Origin: Synechococcus sp. UW105
Lineage (GTDB): Bacteria > Cyanobacteriota > Cyanobacteriia > PCC-6307 > Cyanobiaceae
DNA: 64,000 nt
Reading direction: 5' to 3'
Assembly (NCBI RefSeq): GCF_900473935.1
Contig: NZ_UCNN01000001.1
Span: 1-64,000 of the forward strand
Every line of letters begins with the position of its first letter. The first letter of the stretch is position 1. Below, in pieces: positions 17,341 through 26,658 of the stretch. The notes under the pieces were generated by a model that saw nothing but the letters and a program-made list of their open reading frames with translations, made no database searches and had not been told where the DNA came from. The position numbers and the translations under genes were made by a program.

Positions 17341-19106
17341 GGAGGGGCGTGCTCATTTGGCGTCTGCAAGGCCACCGTATCTGTGCTCGTTTCTGTGGGA
17401 AGTTCAGGCACGACTTCTCTGTCTTCCTCGGCAGCTGGATCATTCCAGAAGGTTCGCTCGAGGCGTTGCTTGAGGCCCTTCAGACCCGTGCCGTCGGTTG
17501 CGGAGATGAAAATCACCTGCGGCTCCAGGTCGATCATTGCGGTGATCGCCTCCGCATGACAGCGGTCGATTTGGTTTGCCACGACCTGTCGGGGCTTGTT
17601 GCATCCCAGTTGATCCAGCAGTCCTTGCACTGCTTTCAACTGGGCCTCCCAGTCCGGATCCGCCAGGTCGACCACCAGCAACAGCAGGTCGGCATCCAGC
17701 GCTTCTTCCAGGGTTGCGCGAAAGGCTTCCACCAAGGCGTCGGGCAGATCACGAATGAAGCCCACGGTGTCAGTGATCAGCAGCTCTCGAGCAGCAGCAG
17801 CAGGTTGGGGCAGGGTGAGACGGCGTGTGGTGGGATCGAGGGTGGCGAATAGTTTGTTTTCCGCCAACACCTTTTTGTGCTCATGGCGTGAGCAGAGGGC
17901 ATTGAGCAGAGACGATTTGCCGGCGTTTGTGTAGCCCACCAAGGCCAGCCTCGGCAGGCCTTCACGGCGGTCGCGCAGGCGAGCGCGATGCTCTTGGAGT
18001 TGTCGCGTCGAGCGTCGAAGCGCTTCAATGCGGCGGCTGATTGCACGGCGATCCTTCTCGAGCTGGGTTTCACCTGGCCCTCGGGTGCCGATGCCGCCCC
18101 CTTGTCGGGACAGACTGCGTCCCCGCCCCAGCAGACGGGGCAGCCGATAGCGCAGTTGGGCCAGTTCCACCTGGATTCGTCCGGCAGCGCTGGCAGCGCG
18201 TTGGGCGAAAATGTCGAGGATCAGCTCGCTTCGATCCATCACCGGGCAGTCGAGCCAGCGTTCAAGATTTCTGGCCTGCACAGGGGAGAGTTCTCTATCG
18301 GTGATCACTAAGGAGGCGTTATGCCGTCGAGCCTCCAGGGCCGCCTCCTGCAGTTTCCCAGTGCCCCAGAGGGTTTGTGGGTTGGCTGCTGATTGCTTTT
18401 GTTGGCACATCATCACGGGGTGTGCTCCGGCGCTGCGCACCAACCCCTCCAGCTCCGCCAGGTCCCGTTCGTTGCGATGAGGATCGGAGCCGCTGAGGGT
18501 GAGCAGCAACACACGCTCCTCGTCGGTGGCGGCCGGAACCGGCAACGCCGCTGGATCAGTGCTTCGGATTCCTGGAAGTTCTTCACGGCAGAGTTGGTGC
18601 AGCTGATCGCCGCCAACGGCAGACCATCCCAGGGGCGCCGTTGGGTCAGGGCGCCAGGCTGCTGCTGTCCAGTTCCCCCCCGCCTTCGCTTGACAGGGGT
18701 AACGCAACCAACTGTCTGGGCGCAGATCAAGAGCGACGACGGCCTCGCGGGAGTCGGGGCTGAGTGGTGCCTTGCTATTGACCTTCAAGCAGCTGATCAG
18801 TCGCCAATGGCGTTGATCTCCGGAGCGTCGTCGAGAGCTGCCTGGCACATGGGAGAGCAACTGGCCCGATTCGCTCAGTGGCCCCACCCAGAGCAGACGG
18901 CAGAGTCCCCTGCTGTCAATCAGCAAATGCAGGGGTTGCTCCAGATCCAGCACTAACTCCGCGAGGCGTTCCAGGGTGAGGGGATCAGCCCCAGTGCCTT
19001 GAGGATGCCGGCGATGCCCGAGTCGTTCGGCTTGGCGCAGTTGGGAGGGACGCAGGCCTTTGGTTCGTCCCGCCAGGTGGGTTTGTTTCAACGGCTCAGT
19101 AACCAC
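17328..19106 (-). CDS. hflX: GTPase HflX
   Basis: 592 residues. The N-terminal HflX domain with the segment HPVMMCQQKQ is followed by the glycine-rich linker RQGGGIGTRGPGETQLEKDRR and the G domain: GYTNAGKSSLLN (G1), DTVGFIRDLP (G3) and NQID (G4). HflX binds the 50S subunit and splits stalled ribosomes during stress. The first 180 residues are longer than in E. coli HflX, as I recall for cyanobacterial members. It overlaps the upstream oxidoreductase gene by 19 bases and the downstream permease gene by 13. Confidence 0.92.
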   Translation of the reverse strand: MVTEPLKQTHLAGRTKGLRPSQLRQAERLGHRRHPQGTGADPLTLERLAELVLDLEQPLHLLIDSRGLCRLLWVGPLSESGQLLSHVPGSSRRRSGDQRHWRLISCLKVNSKAPLSPDSREAVVALDLRPDSWLRYPCQAKAGGNWTAAAWRPDPTAPLGWSAVGGDQLHQLCREELPGIRSTDPAALPVPAATDEERVLLLTLSGSDPHRNERDLAELEGLVRSAGAHPVMMCQQKQSAANPQTLWGTGKLQEAALEARRHNASLVITDRELSPVQARNLERWLDCPVMDRSELILDIFAQRAASAAGRIQVELAQLRYRLPRLLGRGRSLSRQGGGIGTRGPGETQLEKDRRAISRRIEALRRSTRQLQEHRARLRDRREGLPRLALVGYTNAGKSSLLNALCSRHEHKKVLAENKLFATLDPTTRRLTLPQPAAAARELLITDTVGFIRDLPDALVEAFRATLEEALDADLLLLVVDLADPDWEAQLKAVQGLLDQLGCNKPRQVVANQIDRCHAEAITAMIDLEPQVIFISATDGTGLKGLKQRLERTFWNDPAAEEDREVVPELPTETSTDTVALQTPNEHAPPWPN

Positions 19107-20290
19107 GCTCCGGCCGAACGCAGCCCCAGGGATGCTTTCGGGAGCCTGGCTAGATAGGTCAGCCGGCGCAGGTTGAAGGCGAGAGGGCCGGCCATGGTTA
19201 GGCCCATGCCTGTCACGGTGGCGTCGCCCTTGCCCAGGCTGAGCATCTCGCCAAGGTCGTTGAAATGGAAGGGCTTCGGAGCCTGGTCTTGACGCATGGC
19301 CATCACGGTGGCTGCCGCTGCCTCACCTTGTTGCATCGCAACCTGAGCGGTGCTCGGCCAGCTGCTGGTTTTGGTATCGGCCTGGGAATGCATGGCCAGA
19401 TCCCCGATCACCAGGCAATCGGGGATCGACAGGCTGCGAAGACTGTCATCGACGGCGAGCCTGTCGGTTGTCTCTGAGAGTTCTGGGGTGAGTGTGGGTC
19501 GGCTTGACCTGGTGCCAGCGGTCCAGATCAGGCCGTGGTGGGCCAGGGTGGTGGTTCGACCTTGGCCTGTGAAGGTCACGCTGTTGTCGGTCATGGTCTC
19601 CACCCTGGCGTTGAGGTGGCACTGGATGCCCTTTTGGCGGATGCTGGCCTCCGCTTGTTCTCGGTTGAAGGCGCGGGCTAGGGGCAGGATCTGATCCCCT
19701 TGCTCGATCAGGTGAAGTGCCACCCGTCCTTCCACCAGGTCGGCGAGTTTGCAGGCCAGCTCCACGCCTGTCGCTCCTGCTCCCACAATGATCAGGGCCG
19801 GTAACGTCCCATTGATCTGGTTGCCGTTTAACCGTTGCACGGTGCGCAGCCGTTGACGCAGGCTGCTCACATCGGCCAGGGAATGGAAGTGCAGGGCATG
19901 CTCACTCACTCCCGGAATGCCGAAATCATTTGGTTTTGAGCCTGTCGCCAGAACCAGTTGGCCATAGGAGAGGTTCTGCCCGGATGCGGTCATCACTGTC
20001 TTCGACTGCCAGTTGATGCTGTTGACCCGGTCCTTGATCAAAGAGATTCCGGAACTGTTGAGCAGCGTGTCGTAGCGAGGGGCAACCTCCCAGGGCTGTA
20101 GCTCACCGCTGAGAAGTTCATAGAGCAGTGGAAGAAAGGCGAACTGCTCCCTGGGTTCCACAAGCACGATCGGTGGCCGGGGGTGCTGACGGCTGAGCTT
20201 GAGGGCAAGGGTGAGGCCGGCAAATCCGCCGCCGACGATCACAACAGGCTGGAACGGCGCCGCCTCAAGGCCGTTGGATGGGGCGGACAT
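19088..20290 (-). CDS. ndb: NAD(P)H dehydrogenase type 2 (NDH-2-like flavoprotein)
   Basis: A 400-residue pyridine nucleotide-disulfide oxidoreductase-fold protein. The FAD-binding loop [17 protein letters not shown] lies near residue 17, the NAD(P)H-binding loop [20 protein letters not shown] lies mid-protein, and CLVIGDLAM in the second FAD motif follows. NDH-2 enzymes oxidise NADH on the membrane surface and reduce quinone without pumping protons; in cyanobacteria they are thought to act mainly in redox sensing. The C-terminal region ([18 protein letters not shown]) is a likely membrane-association patch. First gene of the minus-strand run that ends with anmK. Confidence 0.82.
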   Translation of the reverse strand: MSAPSNGLEAAPFQPVVIVGGGFAGLTLALKLSRQHPRPPIVLVEPREQFAFLPLLYELLSGELQPWEVAPRYDTLLNSSGISLIKDRVNSINWQSKTVMTASGQNLSYGQLVLATGSKPNDFGIPGVSEHALHFHSLADVSSLRQRLRTVQRLNGNQINGTLPALIIVGAGATGVELACKLADLVEGRVALHLIEQGDQILPLARAFNREQAEASIRQKGIQCHLNARVETMTDNSVTFTGQGRTTTLAHHGLIWTAGTRSSRPTLTPELSETTDRLAVDDSLRSLSIPDCLVIGDLAMHSQADTKTSSWPSTAQVAMQQGEAAAATVMAMRQDQAPKPFHFNDLGEMLSLGKGDATVTGMGLTMAGPLAFNLRRLTYLARLPKASLGLRSAGAWLLSR

Positions 20291-20359
20291 GGGCGCAGGT
20301 TGGCAGTGGAATTGACCATAGGCATGCCATCACGGCCGCCGACATTGGAGGATGGAGTG

Positions 20360-21124
20360 ATGACTGAAGGCCCCAATCCCAACGCCGCCGACGGGACCGC
20401 ATCGCTAGCGGCCGCCAGTTCATCCGCAGAAGCGGTTGCTTTGGAGGCAATGACGCCTCCAGAGCGACTGGGGTGGGCCCGGAAGCGGTTTGGGTCTGGA
20501 TTCGCTTTGACGACCAGTTTTGGGATCCAGTCGTCGGTGCTGTTGCACATGCTCAGCACTCTCCAGGATTCAGACAACGTGCCTGTGATCTGGGTGGATA
20601 CGGGCTATCTGCCGGCGGAGACCTATCGCTACGCCGATCAGCTCAGTGAGCGTTTCAATCTGAAATTGCATGTGGCCCAGAGCACGCTCTCACCGGCTCG
20701 GATGGAGGCCCTTCATGGCCGCCTGTGGGAGACCGGAGAGGTGGAAGATCTCGAGCTTTATCACCAACTCCGCAAGGTGGAGCCCCTCGAAGCGGCCATG
20801 GCCGCACTGGATGTGACCTGCTGGGCTAGTGGTGTGCGGCGTGGTCAGACAGACCACCGCAAGACGATGGGCTGGCTGGAGCCGATGCGCGGGCGATTGT
20901 CGTTGAGGCCTCTTTTGAGTTGGACGCCCAGGGATGTTTTTTATTACATGCAGGAGCATGATCTTCCCCAGCATCCCTTGTTCGAACAGGGATATTCGAC
21001 GGTGGGTGATTGGCATTCCAGTGCGCCTGATGGGGCTGAGCAATCCGGACGCCAGACCCGTTTCGGTGGGCTCAAGCAGGAATGTGGAATCCACCTGCCG
21101 GGTGTGATGGGTGACGGCATCTAG
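20360..21124 (+). CDS. cysH: Phosphoadenylyl-sulfate (PAPS) reductase
   Basis: 254 residues of assimilatory sulfate reduction: PAPS (or APS) plus reduced thioredoxin gives sulfite. The nucleotide-binding segment [15 protein letters not shown], the stretch [19 protein letters not shown] and the catalytic cysteine in KQECGIHLP near the C-terminus are present. Only that cysteine is conserved; there is no paired-Cys iron-sulfur site of the APS-reductase type, so a PAPS-using enzyme is expected. I chose the ATG at 20360, preceded by GGAGG; an upstream extension would overlap the divergent ndb gene. Confidence 0.93.
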   Translation: MTEGPNPNAADGTASLAAASSSAEAVALEAMTPPERLGWARKRFGSGFALTTSFGIQSSVLLHMLSTLQDSDNVPVIWVDTGYLPAETYRYADQLSERFNLKLHVAQSTLSPARMEALHGRLWETGEVEDLELYHQLRKVEPLEAAMAALDVTCWASGVRRGQTDHRKTMGWLEPMRGRLSLRPLLSWTPRDVFYYMQEHDLPQHPLFEQGYSTVGDWHSSAPDGAEQSGRQTRFGGLKQECGIHLPGVMGDGI

Positions 21125-21126
21125 GC

Positions 21127-21807
21127 ATGCCCAATGGCTGCACATGTTTGCTGATCGGGAACAGTCGGTGGCACTGGGCAACGCGTACTGCGGAGGGGTG
21201 GGTGTTTGCGCACACCAATCCGGATCCTTTGCGATTGGACGGACTTGAGCTGGTGCGTTGGGCAGCAGTTGGCCCGGTGCCCGTTCATCCAGTCCTGTCT
21301 CAGACCACGCGGCTTGGTTTGGAGGATCTGCCCCTGAAGGGCATGCCCCCTTGGCTCGGCGTGGATCGTGCGTTGGCGGCCTGGGCTGCCACGACCAGAG
21401 CGGTGCCGTTGCCAACGCAAGGGGGGTTACTGGTAGCGGATGCCGGCACCGTGCTCAGCCTCACCCGGGTCACCTCGGAGGGGGAGTTCGCAGGAGGGCA
21501 ACTGGCGGCTGGTTTCGGTCTGCAGCTGCGGGCGATGGCTGCTGGGACCCGTGACCTGCCTGCACCGGGGGCGCTGCATCAGTTGCCCTCAGAGCTTTTC
21601 CCCCACGCCACGCTTGCGGCGATGCAGCAGGGTGCCATCCAATCGCTCCTGGGTCTGCTTCTTGAAGCGCAGCGCAGCTGTTCTTGGCCGTTGTGGATCT
21701 GCGGAGGCGATGCTCCCCTGCTGATCGATTCGCTGCGTCAGCAGGGGGCTGAAGTGATCCATGCCCCTGATCTGGTGATGGAGGGGATGGTGACTTTGGT
21801 CAGCTGA
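21127..21807 (+). CDS. coaX: Type III pantothenate kinase
   Basis: 226 residues of the ASKHA fold. The N-terminal phosphate loop (LLIGNSRWHWA) replaces the usual DxGN, the aspartate-containing ADAGTVLSLTRV lies at mid-protein, and GGQLAAGFGLQLRAM is the third motif. CoaX phosphorylates pantothenate, the first step of coenzyme A synthesis. It starts two bases after cysH, so the two are an operon, and its last eight bases overlap the converging peroxiredoxin gene. Divergence of the first motif is usual in picocyanobacteria but lowers certainty slightly. Confidence 0.85.
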   Translation: MPNGCTCLLIGNSRWHWATRTAEGWVFAHTNPDPLRLDGLELVRWAAVGPVPVHPVLSQTTRLGLEDLPLKGMPPWLGVDRALAAWAATTRAVPLPTQGGLLVADAGTVLSLTRVTSEGEFAGGQLAAGFGLQLRAMAAGTRDLPAPGALHQLPSELFPHATLAAMQQGAIQSLLGLLLEAQRSCSWPLWICGGDAPLLIDSLRQQGAEVIHAPDLVMEGMVTLVS

Positions 21808-22267
21808 GGCCCAGGTCCTCCAAGATCTGATCCGCCATGCTCTCGGCCTTGACCTTGCGGTAAATCAGTTCGAGCTTGCCTTCAGCATCGACAACGAAGG
21901 TATGGCGCATCATGCCCATGAACTCTTTGCCCATGAATTTCTTGAGCCCGTAGCTCTCATAACTGGTGGCCACAGCGCATGGCTCCACATCGGTCAGCAG
22001 GGTGAAGGGCAGCTCCTGTTTGGTGATGAAGCGCTGGTGTGAGGCTGCGTTGTCTTTGCTGATGCCCAGAACGGTGATGTCGTGCTGCTTAAAAGCGTCC
22101 CAACGGTCTCGGAAATTGCAGGCTTCCTTGGTGCAGCCAGGGGTGGCGTCCTTGGGATAGAAGTAGATCACAACTCGCTTCCCTTTCAGGGATGAAAGCT
22201 GCACCGATGCATCGTTCTGGTCCGGGAGAGTGAAATCCGGTGCTGGATCTCCGATCTGAAGTGGCAT
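21800..22267 (-). CDS. bcp: BCP/PrxQ-type peroxiredoxin
   Basis: 155 residues from an ATG at 22267. The motif PKDATPGCTKEACNFRD carries the peroxidatic cysteine at position 45 and the resolving cysteine at 50, the spacing of two-Cys atypical BCP/PrxQ enzymes. These thioredoxin-dependent peroxidases reduce H2O2 and alkyl hydroperoxides. A longer frame to 22417 would overlap the divergent gene and lacks family similarity. It converges on coaX with an eight-base overlap. Confidence 0.93.
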   Translation of the reverse strand: MPLQIGDPAPDFTLPDQNDASVQLSSLKGKRVVIYFYPKDATPGCTKEACNFRDRWDAFKQHDITVLGISKDNAASHQRFITKQELPFTLLTDVEPCAVATSYESYGLKKFMGKEFMGMMRHTFVVDAEGKLELIYRKVKAESMADQILEDLGLS

Positions 22268-22947
22268 GGCGCAATGCAAAAAGGCCGCAGCGCAGCGTAC
22301 CCGCCCTTTGGTTGGTGCCGTTCTCGCGAACCGCTCCGACAACGAACCTCTCCGCCCAGGAGCAGGCCTGGGCAGATGGTTTGCCGTCAAAACGCCGGCA
22401 ACAGTACGTGTGGTCACGCCGTTGGATGCGAAGTCTGCTTGCGGACTTGCTAGGGCTGCCGCAGGAAGTTTTGCCCCTGGACGCTCCTCCTGGACAGCCG
22501 CCCAAGCTGGCGGAGGGATGGGGGTTTGTCAGTCTCAGTCATTGTCCGGATGCACTGCTCCTGGCTTGGGCGCCGTGGCGGGTTGGGGTGGATCTGGAGC
22601 GATGCGACCGTGTCATTCCCGCCGAATCCATCCTCAAGCGCTTTTTTTGTGCCGAGGAGCAAGAACACCTGAGCGGGCTGGTGCCAGAAGCCCTACGCCA
22701 GGCGGTGTTGGCGCACTGGTTGCTGAAAGAGTCGGCGATCAAATGGCAACGGGGCAGTTTGGGCCGCGATCTCACCCAGTGGTGCTGTAGTCGCGACCGA
22801 AGTGTTGTGATCCATCGGGGAGATGGCGCAGTGCTCTCAGCCAGTCGCTGGCGGCAGGGACCTTGGTGCCTGGCGATGGTGGCAGGCCAGGGGGATGTGG
22901 GCAATGGTGCCAATCCCATGCACACAGCGATGCTCTGCCTAGCGTGA
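22240..22947 (+). CDS. 4'-phosphopantetheinyl transferase (Sfp/HetI type)
   Basis: 235 residues. VGVDLERCDRV and KRFFCAEEQEHL, followed by HWLLKESAIKW, are the Mg2+/CoA-binding motifs of Sfp-type phosphopantetheinyl transferases, which load the pantetheine arm onto carrier proteins. Cyanobacteria usually have a single such enzyme serving fatty acid and other carrier proteins. The GTG at 22240 has GGGAGAG upstream, but this start and the next (GTG 22261) both overlap the divergent peroxiredoxin start; a shorter start at TTG 22309 or GTG 22312 is possible. Confidence 0.85.
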   Translation: MLDLRSEVAWRNAKRPQRSVPALWLVPFSRTAPTTNLSAQEQAWADGLPSKRRQQYVWSRRWMRSLLADLLGLPQEVLPLDAPPGQPPKLAEGWGFVSLSHCPDALLLAWAPWRVGVDLERCDRVIPAESILKRFFCAEEQEHLSGLVPEALRQAVLAHWLLKESAIKWQRGSLGRDLTQWCCSRDRSVVIHRGDGAVLSASRWRQGPWCLAMVAGQGDVGNGANPMHTAMLCLA

Positions 22948-23484
22948 TTGACCGCTCAGAAACGGGTTGTTGTGGTGTGGATCAGTGCTCGTTCGATCCC
23001 TTCGCTGTTGGCAGCGGCTGCACTGTTTGGTCTCGGGCTGGTGGGGATGCGTCAGCCGCTGCAGCTCTCTGAGAATCAACGTCTGGCATCGTCTGGGCGT
23101 CCTGATCTAGCGGCCGTGGATGCGGCACTGCAAGAGCGTGAAATCACCTTGCATCAGCGGCGAGAAGCAGAAGCCTTGCTTGGTCAGTTCATCCGCGGCC
23201 AGATGACTCGGCACTACTGGGGGCATTTCGCCTCTTCCCTGATCGACCTTGGCCTCGATAGCGGCAGCCATTTGCGAGCACGGGTGATCTCCTCTCCGAC
23301 AGGAACGGAGCTTTGGCTCACCCCTCGACGTGGAGGCGAGGCGTATGCAGCGGCTGTGCGTCAGAAGGGACCAAGGGTGGTGCGATGGCAGTGTCGTGGA
23401 CCGCTACCTAAGAAAGACTTACGGCTCAGTCTTGTGCGGGGTTGCCCGGCAGGTTGGGTTGAGATCGAGATGCCCCAGCCCTGA
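22948..23484 (+). CDS. Unknown exported or membrane-anchored protein
   Basis: 178 residues with one N-terminal hydrophobic helix (IPSLLAAAALFGLGLVGM), then a helical charged region (AALQEREITLHQRREAEALLGQFIRGQ) and a beta-rich C-terminus with three Cys-containing segments. I do not recognise a family. It starts at a TTG immediately after the stop of the phosphopantetheinyl transferase gene, or at GTG codons near 22972. The hydrophobic helix is either an uncleaved anchor or a signal peptide. Confidence 0.6.
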   Translation: MTAQKRVVVVWISARSIPSLLAAAALFGLGLVGMRQPLQLSENQRLASSGRPDLAAVDAALQEREITLHQRREAEALLGQFIRGQMTRHYWGHFASSLIDLGLDSGSHLRARVISSPTGTELWLTPRRGGEAYAAAVRQKGPRVVRWQCRGPLPKKDLRLSLVRGCPAGWVEIEMPQP

Positions 23485-23682
23485 TCACGGCTTAAGCAAC
23501 TGATGTAATTGCTTTCTTTTGCTGATGCTCATTGGCAGCGCTCATTTTGATGCCTTGCGTTGGCGTTCGAATGATCCCTATCGGCTCGAAATTGCCATTG
23601 CAGCAGTGACCTCTCTGACCAATGTGTTGGCAGTTTTATCCGCTCTGACTAAAAAAGGATTGACGTCTTCAATTCGCCGTCC

Positions 23683-24306
23683 GTGTTCACTCGTCTTGCA
23701 GCCGGTCTTCTCGCTGGCGCCTCTCTTTCAACCCTGGCTGTAGCAGCCGAAGCTGGCACCTCGCGCCCTGTGCGTTGGGAAACCGGTGGCGCTGTCTGGA
23801 CCACCAAATCCAGTGCTTTCAAAACGTTCTTCAATAACGGTGAAATCACCGATCGTGCCCTGGAAGCAGGCATCAACGGTTCCGGATGGACCGCTGATGA
23901 AATCCGCGAAGGCATGACCAAGAACTACAACGTTGATCTGATCGGGGTGTCCCGTTTCCTGTATTCAGATGACGGGGAGAAGTTCCTTGATGATCAGACC
24001 CGCAGCTACTTCCCCTACTGGATGAAGAAGAAGACTGCTGTGGTCGCTCTTCGTTCCGCCATCATCGCCGACTCCGTCGATGGCCAGCTGTCTTCAGCCG
24101 GCATCATGGACAACCTGCCTGTTGACTTCGCCCTGGCGGACAACGGTGCTTCCGATGGTGCTCAGAACGTTTGCAAGCCTGGTCTCGACGCTCCTCGCGA
24201 CACCTCCCTGCTGTCGTGGTACGTGTTCCTGCCCGCTTGCGTGCAGGCCAACCAGATCCTGCCTGCTGCTCCTGTTCGTCAGGCGCCCGTTCGCGGCCTC
24301 TGGTGA
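23683..24306 (+). CDS. Exported protein with a stand-alone DUF1400-like domain
   Basis: 207 residues from a GTG at 23683. A signal peptide (FTRLAAGLLAGASLSTLAVAAEA) precedes a domain with FFNNGEITDRALEAGINGSG, VDLIGVSRFLYSDDGEKFLDD and AVVALRSAIIADSVDGQLSS. This resembles DUF1400, usually found in front of a cyanobacterial alpha/beta hydrolase domain; here no hydrolase follows and the protein ends in a Pro/Ala-rich tail. Two cysteines near the C-terminus could form a disulfide. A strong terminator lies 30 bases downstream. About 200 bases without a gene lie upstream and probably hold the promoter. Confidence 0.7.
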   Translation: MFTRLAAGLLAGASLSTLAVAAEAGTSRPVRWETGGAVWTTKSSAFKTFFNNGEITDRALEAGINGSGWTADEIREGMTKNYNVDLIGVSRFLYSDDGEKFLDDQTRSYFPYWMKKKTAVVALRSAIIADSVDGQLSSAGIMDNLPVDFALADNGASDGAQNVCKPGLDAPRDTSLLSWYVFLPACVQANQILPAAPVRQAPVRGLW

Positions 24307-24335
24307 TCACTCACGCCCAACTGGGTGTTCCTTCA

Positions 24336-24359
24336 GCCCCGGCATGCCGGGGCTTTTTT
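24336..24359 (+). terminator. Strong terminator after the DUF1400-like gene
   Basis: A perfect 18-base palindrome, GCCCCGGCATGCCGGGGC, is followed by six T residues. It separates the plus-strand gene from the converging rarA fusion gene, whose stop codon overlaps the end of the T run. Confidence 0.9.
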
Positions 24360-26575
24360 CATGGTGACGTTGATGGCTTGCGGCCAATGATGCGTCGATG
24401 CAGGAGTCGTTGCGGCAGTTGCTTTCCCTGCACATGCTTCAGCAGGCGGTTGAGCAGCGCTATTTCGGTTCGCTGCTGCGCCCCAGAGGCAAGCACCTGC
24501 CGGTAGGGTCGCTCTTCTCCCAGCCACCGCTCCTGAAAGGAGGCGTCCACAGGTAGATAGACGGATTCGTCCCAGCATTCGCTGTCCAGTTGCCAACCTT
24601 GGGCGCGCAGTTGGTCTAGAAACTCCTCTTGTTCTGCTTGGCTATTCAGCCAGGCCTCCTCTCGTTTCAGTAATGGAGTGAGGGCCTTTCGCTCCTTGTC
24701 ATTGAGCTGTTGCGCGTGTTCGCAGAGCTCAAGCAGAGCGGCTGCGGGGCCCAGTCCGGCATCCGTGAGCAGGAGGCGCAGCTGCGCGTCGCCTCTGCAG
24801 CGGTCGTTGCAGTGTTGAAGCAGGTCAGCGCTGCTGCCATGCCTTAGTTCATGGCGGTTGAGGCGTCCGCCCACAACTTCGAATTGATGCTCGATGGGTA
24901 GCTTCGCCAGGGCCTGCTTTCCCACGATCACCGCGGGGCGTTGCAGAGGATCCAACAGTTGCAACTGGGCTTCGAGACGGTCCTGCTCCAGGGCAGATTG
25001 GCAGTGGATGGTGAGGCCCCCATCCGCAACAGCGCCAAGAGGATCCAGGCTCCACAACAATGACGAGCCCCCCAGCATCAGAACCCGGTCTGTCCGTTTC
25101 CATTGCACTCCTTGCCAGAGCTTCTCCCTGAGGCGTTGCAAACGTGCGCCGTCCTGACTGAGCTGACGCTGAAGCCAGCGTTCCATGTCAGGGACTTCCG
25201 GGCCGCTGCTCACCAGCAGAGGATGTTCATCCACGGCTTCGGCTGCCGATGCCAGCTGGGCCGCGCGGCGTTCCAGCATGCGTTGCCGTCGCTCGCCTTC
25301 CCAGCCTTGGTTGCTTGGCGTCCAGAACACCTCTCCCTGCAGGGCTGTTGGCAGGTATTGCTGGGCGACCCAGTGCTCCCGAAAAGCATGGGGGTAGCGG
25401 TATCCCTTGCCATCGCCGAAGGCATCACCGTCGCGATGGGCATCGCGGAGATGGCTGGGAACGTCCTGGCGGGAACTGGCGCGTACGTGCTTGATCGCTT
25501 CGAAGATGCCGATGGTGCTGTTGCTCTTCTCCGTGTTGGCTAAGTACAGAGCAGCCTGCGCCAGCGGATAGAGACCCTCGGGCAAGCCGATGCGTTCGAA
25601 GGCAGCGGCACACGCTTCCACCACCACCACCGCTTGGGGGTCGGCCAGGCCGATGTCTTCGCCGGCGGAAATCAGCATGCGCCGGAAAATGAATCGCGGA
25701 TTTTCTCCGGCTTCCACCATGCGGGCAAGCCAGAACAGAGCGGCATCAGGGTCGGAGCCCCTCAGTGATTTGATGAAGGCGCTAATGGTGTCGAAGTGGG
25801 CATCGCCCTGTTTGTCGTACAGAACAGCCCGCTGTTGGATCGACTCTTCGGCAATGGTGAGATCGATCTGAATCGCATCGTTGGAATCTTGGGGGGTGCT
25901 TTCGACGGCCAGCTCAAGGGCGTTGAGCAGGCTGCGGGCATCACCATTGGCGACATCGACGAGATGGTCGATCGCCTCGGGGCTGATCGTGACCTGGCGC
26001 TCGCCATAGCCGCGCTCCCGATCGTCGATGGCGCGTTGCAGTAGATCACGGAGGTCGTCGACCTCGAGCGTTTGGAGTCTGAACAGGCGTGAGCGGCTCA
26101 CTAATGCCTTGTTCACTTCGAAATAAGGGTTTTCTGTGGTCGCCCCGATCAGGGTGAGTGTGCCGTTTTCGACCCAGGGGAGTAGGGCATCTTGCTGCGC
26201 GCTGTTGAAGCGGTGGACTTCGTCGATGAACAGGATGGTGCGAAGGCCATGGCGCTCGAGGCGCAGTCGCGCAGCATCCACTTCGCTGCGCAGCTCCTTG
26301 ACCCCAGCGAGCACCGCATTGAGGCTGCTGAAATGGGCTCGGGTGTGGTTGGCGATGATCCGGGCCAAGGTGGTCTTCCCTACCCCGGGCGGGCCATGCA
26401 ACAGCAGGTTCCCGACACGATCAGCGGCAATGGCGCGGCGCAGCAGCCGTCCCTCCGCCAGGATCGCTCCCTGACCCACGAATTCCTCCAGCGTGCGGGG
26501 CCGCATTCGATCTGCCAGGGGAGCCTGGCGTTGGCGTAGCTGATCGCCGTGATGGGAGAACAGGTCAGCCGTCAT
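24359..26575 (-). CDS. rarA: RarA/MgsA AAA+ ATPase fused to a C-terminal methyltransferase-like domain
   Basis: 738 residues. Residues 1-430 are RarA (MgsA/WRNIP1): Walker [15 protein letters not shown], Walker [12 protein letters not shown], sensor 1 [14 protein letters not shown], and the C-terminal part [16 protein letters not shown] and the HLRDAH segment. RarA works at stalled replication forks. Residues about 480-738 are an extra domain with [17 protein letters not shown], which looks like the glycine-rich loop of a SAM-dependent methyltransferase fold, though diverged. Such RarA plus unknown-domain fusions are known in cyanobacteria; the second activity is unproven. Confidence 0.88.
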   Translation of the reverse strand: MTADLFSHHGDQLRQRQAPLADRMRPRTLEEFVGQGAILAEGRLLRRAIAADRVGNLLLHGPPGVGKTTLARIIANHTRAHFSSLNAVLAGVKELRSEVDAARLRLERHGLRTILFIDEVHRFNSAQQDALLPWVENGTLTLIGATTENPYFEVNKALVSRSRLFRLQTLEVDDLRDLLQRAIDDRERGYGERQVTISPEAIDHLVDVANGDARSLLNALELAVESTPQDSNDAIQIDLTIAEESIQQRAVLYDKQGDAHFDTISAFIKSLRGSDPDAALFWLARMVEAGENPRFIFRRMLISAGEDIGLADPQAVVVVEACAAAFERIGLPEGLYPLAQAALYLANTEKSNSTIGIFEAIKHVRASSRQDVPSHLRDAHRDGDAFGDGKGYRYPHAFREHWVAQQYLPTALQGEVFWTPSNQGWEGERRQRMLERRAAQLASAAEAVDEHPLLVSSGPEVPDMERWLQRQLSQDGARLQRLREKLWQGVQWKRTDRVLMLGGSSLLWSLDPLGAVADGGLTIHCQSALEQDRLEAQLQLLDPLQRPAVIVGKQALAKLPIEHQFEVVGGRLNRHELRHGSSADLLQHCNDRCRGDAQLRLLLTDAGLGPAAALLELCEHAQQLNDKERKALTPLLKREEAWLNSQAEQEEFLDQLRAQGWQLDSECWDESVYLPVDASFQERWLGEERPYRQVLASGAQQRTEIALLNRLLKHVQGKQLPQRLLHRRIIGRKPSTSP

Positions 26576-26658
26576 GGCTCAATTTCCATTCGCCAATTTT
26601 GACCCTTTGCGCAGCCACGGCCTTCGCAAATCCACCCATAATCTGCTCCGTGAGGTGA

